This document shows positions 43,393 to 43,527 of a stretch of DNA of 43,527 nt, piece after piece. The stretch spans positions 1 through 43,527 of the forward strand of contig JANXUT010000067.1 in NCBI GenBank assembly GCA_025356075.1, written 5' to 3'. Source of the DNA: Pseudomonadota bacterium (lineage in GTDB: Bacteria > Pseudomonadota > Gammaproteobacteria > Steroidobacterales > Steroidobacteraceae). The notes under the pieces were generated by a model. That model had not been told where the DNA came from and did no database searches. It saw only the letters and a program-made list of their open reading frames with translations. Position numbers and translations under genes: made by a program. Each line of letters starts with the position of its first letter. The first letter of the stretch is position 1.

Positions 43393-43527
43393 CCCGCACT
43401 ATGCATGAAGGATTGGGTTTCGATGGTCATGCGTGCAAGTTTGGCGATGTCGAGGCCTGATGTCGAAGCGCGGCGGTGATTTTGCCGGCGGGGTCGTCGT
43501 TGCCGATCGATTATCGAGCGCGGTATG
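43393..43527. other. Right-edge sequence without an assignable gene
   Basis: After hutG the sequence is less GC-rich than the rest. A minus-strand frame is open from the window edge to about 43403 (ending DIAKLARMTIETQSFMHSAG), and a + strand ATG at 43460 opens a frame to the edge. Neither is recognisable. hutH, the missing first hut gene, is not visible in this stretch. Confidence 0.3.

Overview
The window is a GC-rich chromosomal segment of a gammaproteobacterium. Codons are strongly GC-ending and genes are packed tightly with many ATGA, GTGA or TTGA overlaps. The backbone is the familiar gammaproteobacterial order mutL-miaA-hfq-hflX-hflK-hflC-DUF2065-purA ... rnr-rlmB-rpsF-rpsR-DUF2232-rplI-dnaB. 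The composition and the accessory genes (several amidohydrolases, a DmpA-type peptidase, a DUF3034 gene, a full hut cluster) fit a Steroidobacter/Nevskia/Xanthomonad-like lineage; that placement is inference. No insertion sequence, prophage, CRISPR array or replication origin was seen, and no stretch over 300 bases lacks a gene.

Region 1 (1-6.2 kb) is accessory. It holds a proline-rich protein cut by the left edge, a small XRE regulator, two exported amidohydrolases in a minus-strand operon, and a secreted DUF2059-like protein that shares one reading frame with a TonB C-terminal-like domain, the two separated only by an amber codon. A tRNA-Glu(CTC) closes this part. Region 2 (6.2-12.8 kb) holds pcnB (apparently with a non-AUG start like E. 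coli pcnB), folK, a deoxynucleoside kinase and a PanC with altered active-site residues. These are followed by queG, and by nnr and tsaE. Region 3 (12.8-22.3 kb) is the cell-wall amidase, mutL, miaA, hfq, hflX, hflKC, DUF2065 and purA run. Region 4 (22.3-31.4 kb) holds a small secreted protein, tRNA-Leu(CAG), rnr-rlmB, the rpsF-rpsR-rplI operon (S6 has a ten-copy Asp-Arg-Gly tail), dnaB carrying a 189-residue mini-intein, and rluF.

Region 5 (31.3-34.5 kb) is a DmpA-like peptidase, a secreted cupredoxin-like protein, a secreted truncated hemoglobin, and a DUF3034 gene broken by a GAG-to-TAG-type amber codon. Region 6 (34.5-37.5 kb) is the most interesting. A threonine-aldolase-fold PLP enzyme is divergent from a dioxygenase that resembles trimethyllysine dioxygenase more than butyrobetaine dioxygenase. 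It is followed by a BetI-like TetR regulator, and a perfect 10-bp inverted repeat sits between the divergent genes. Together these look like the first two steps of trimethyllysine-to-carnitine chemistry, which is not expected in bacteria. Region 7 (37.5-43.4 kb) is a histidine-utilisation cluster (hutI divergent from hutF-hutC-hutU-hutG) with a HutC-type operator in the divergent spacer. hutH is not in the window.
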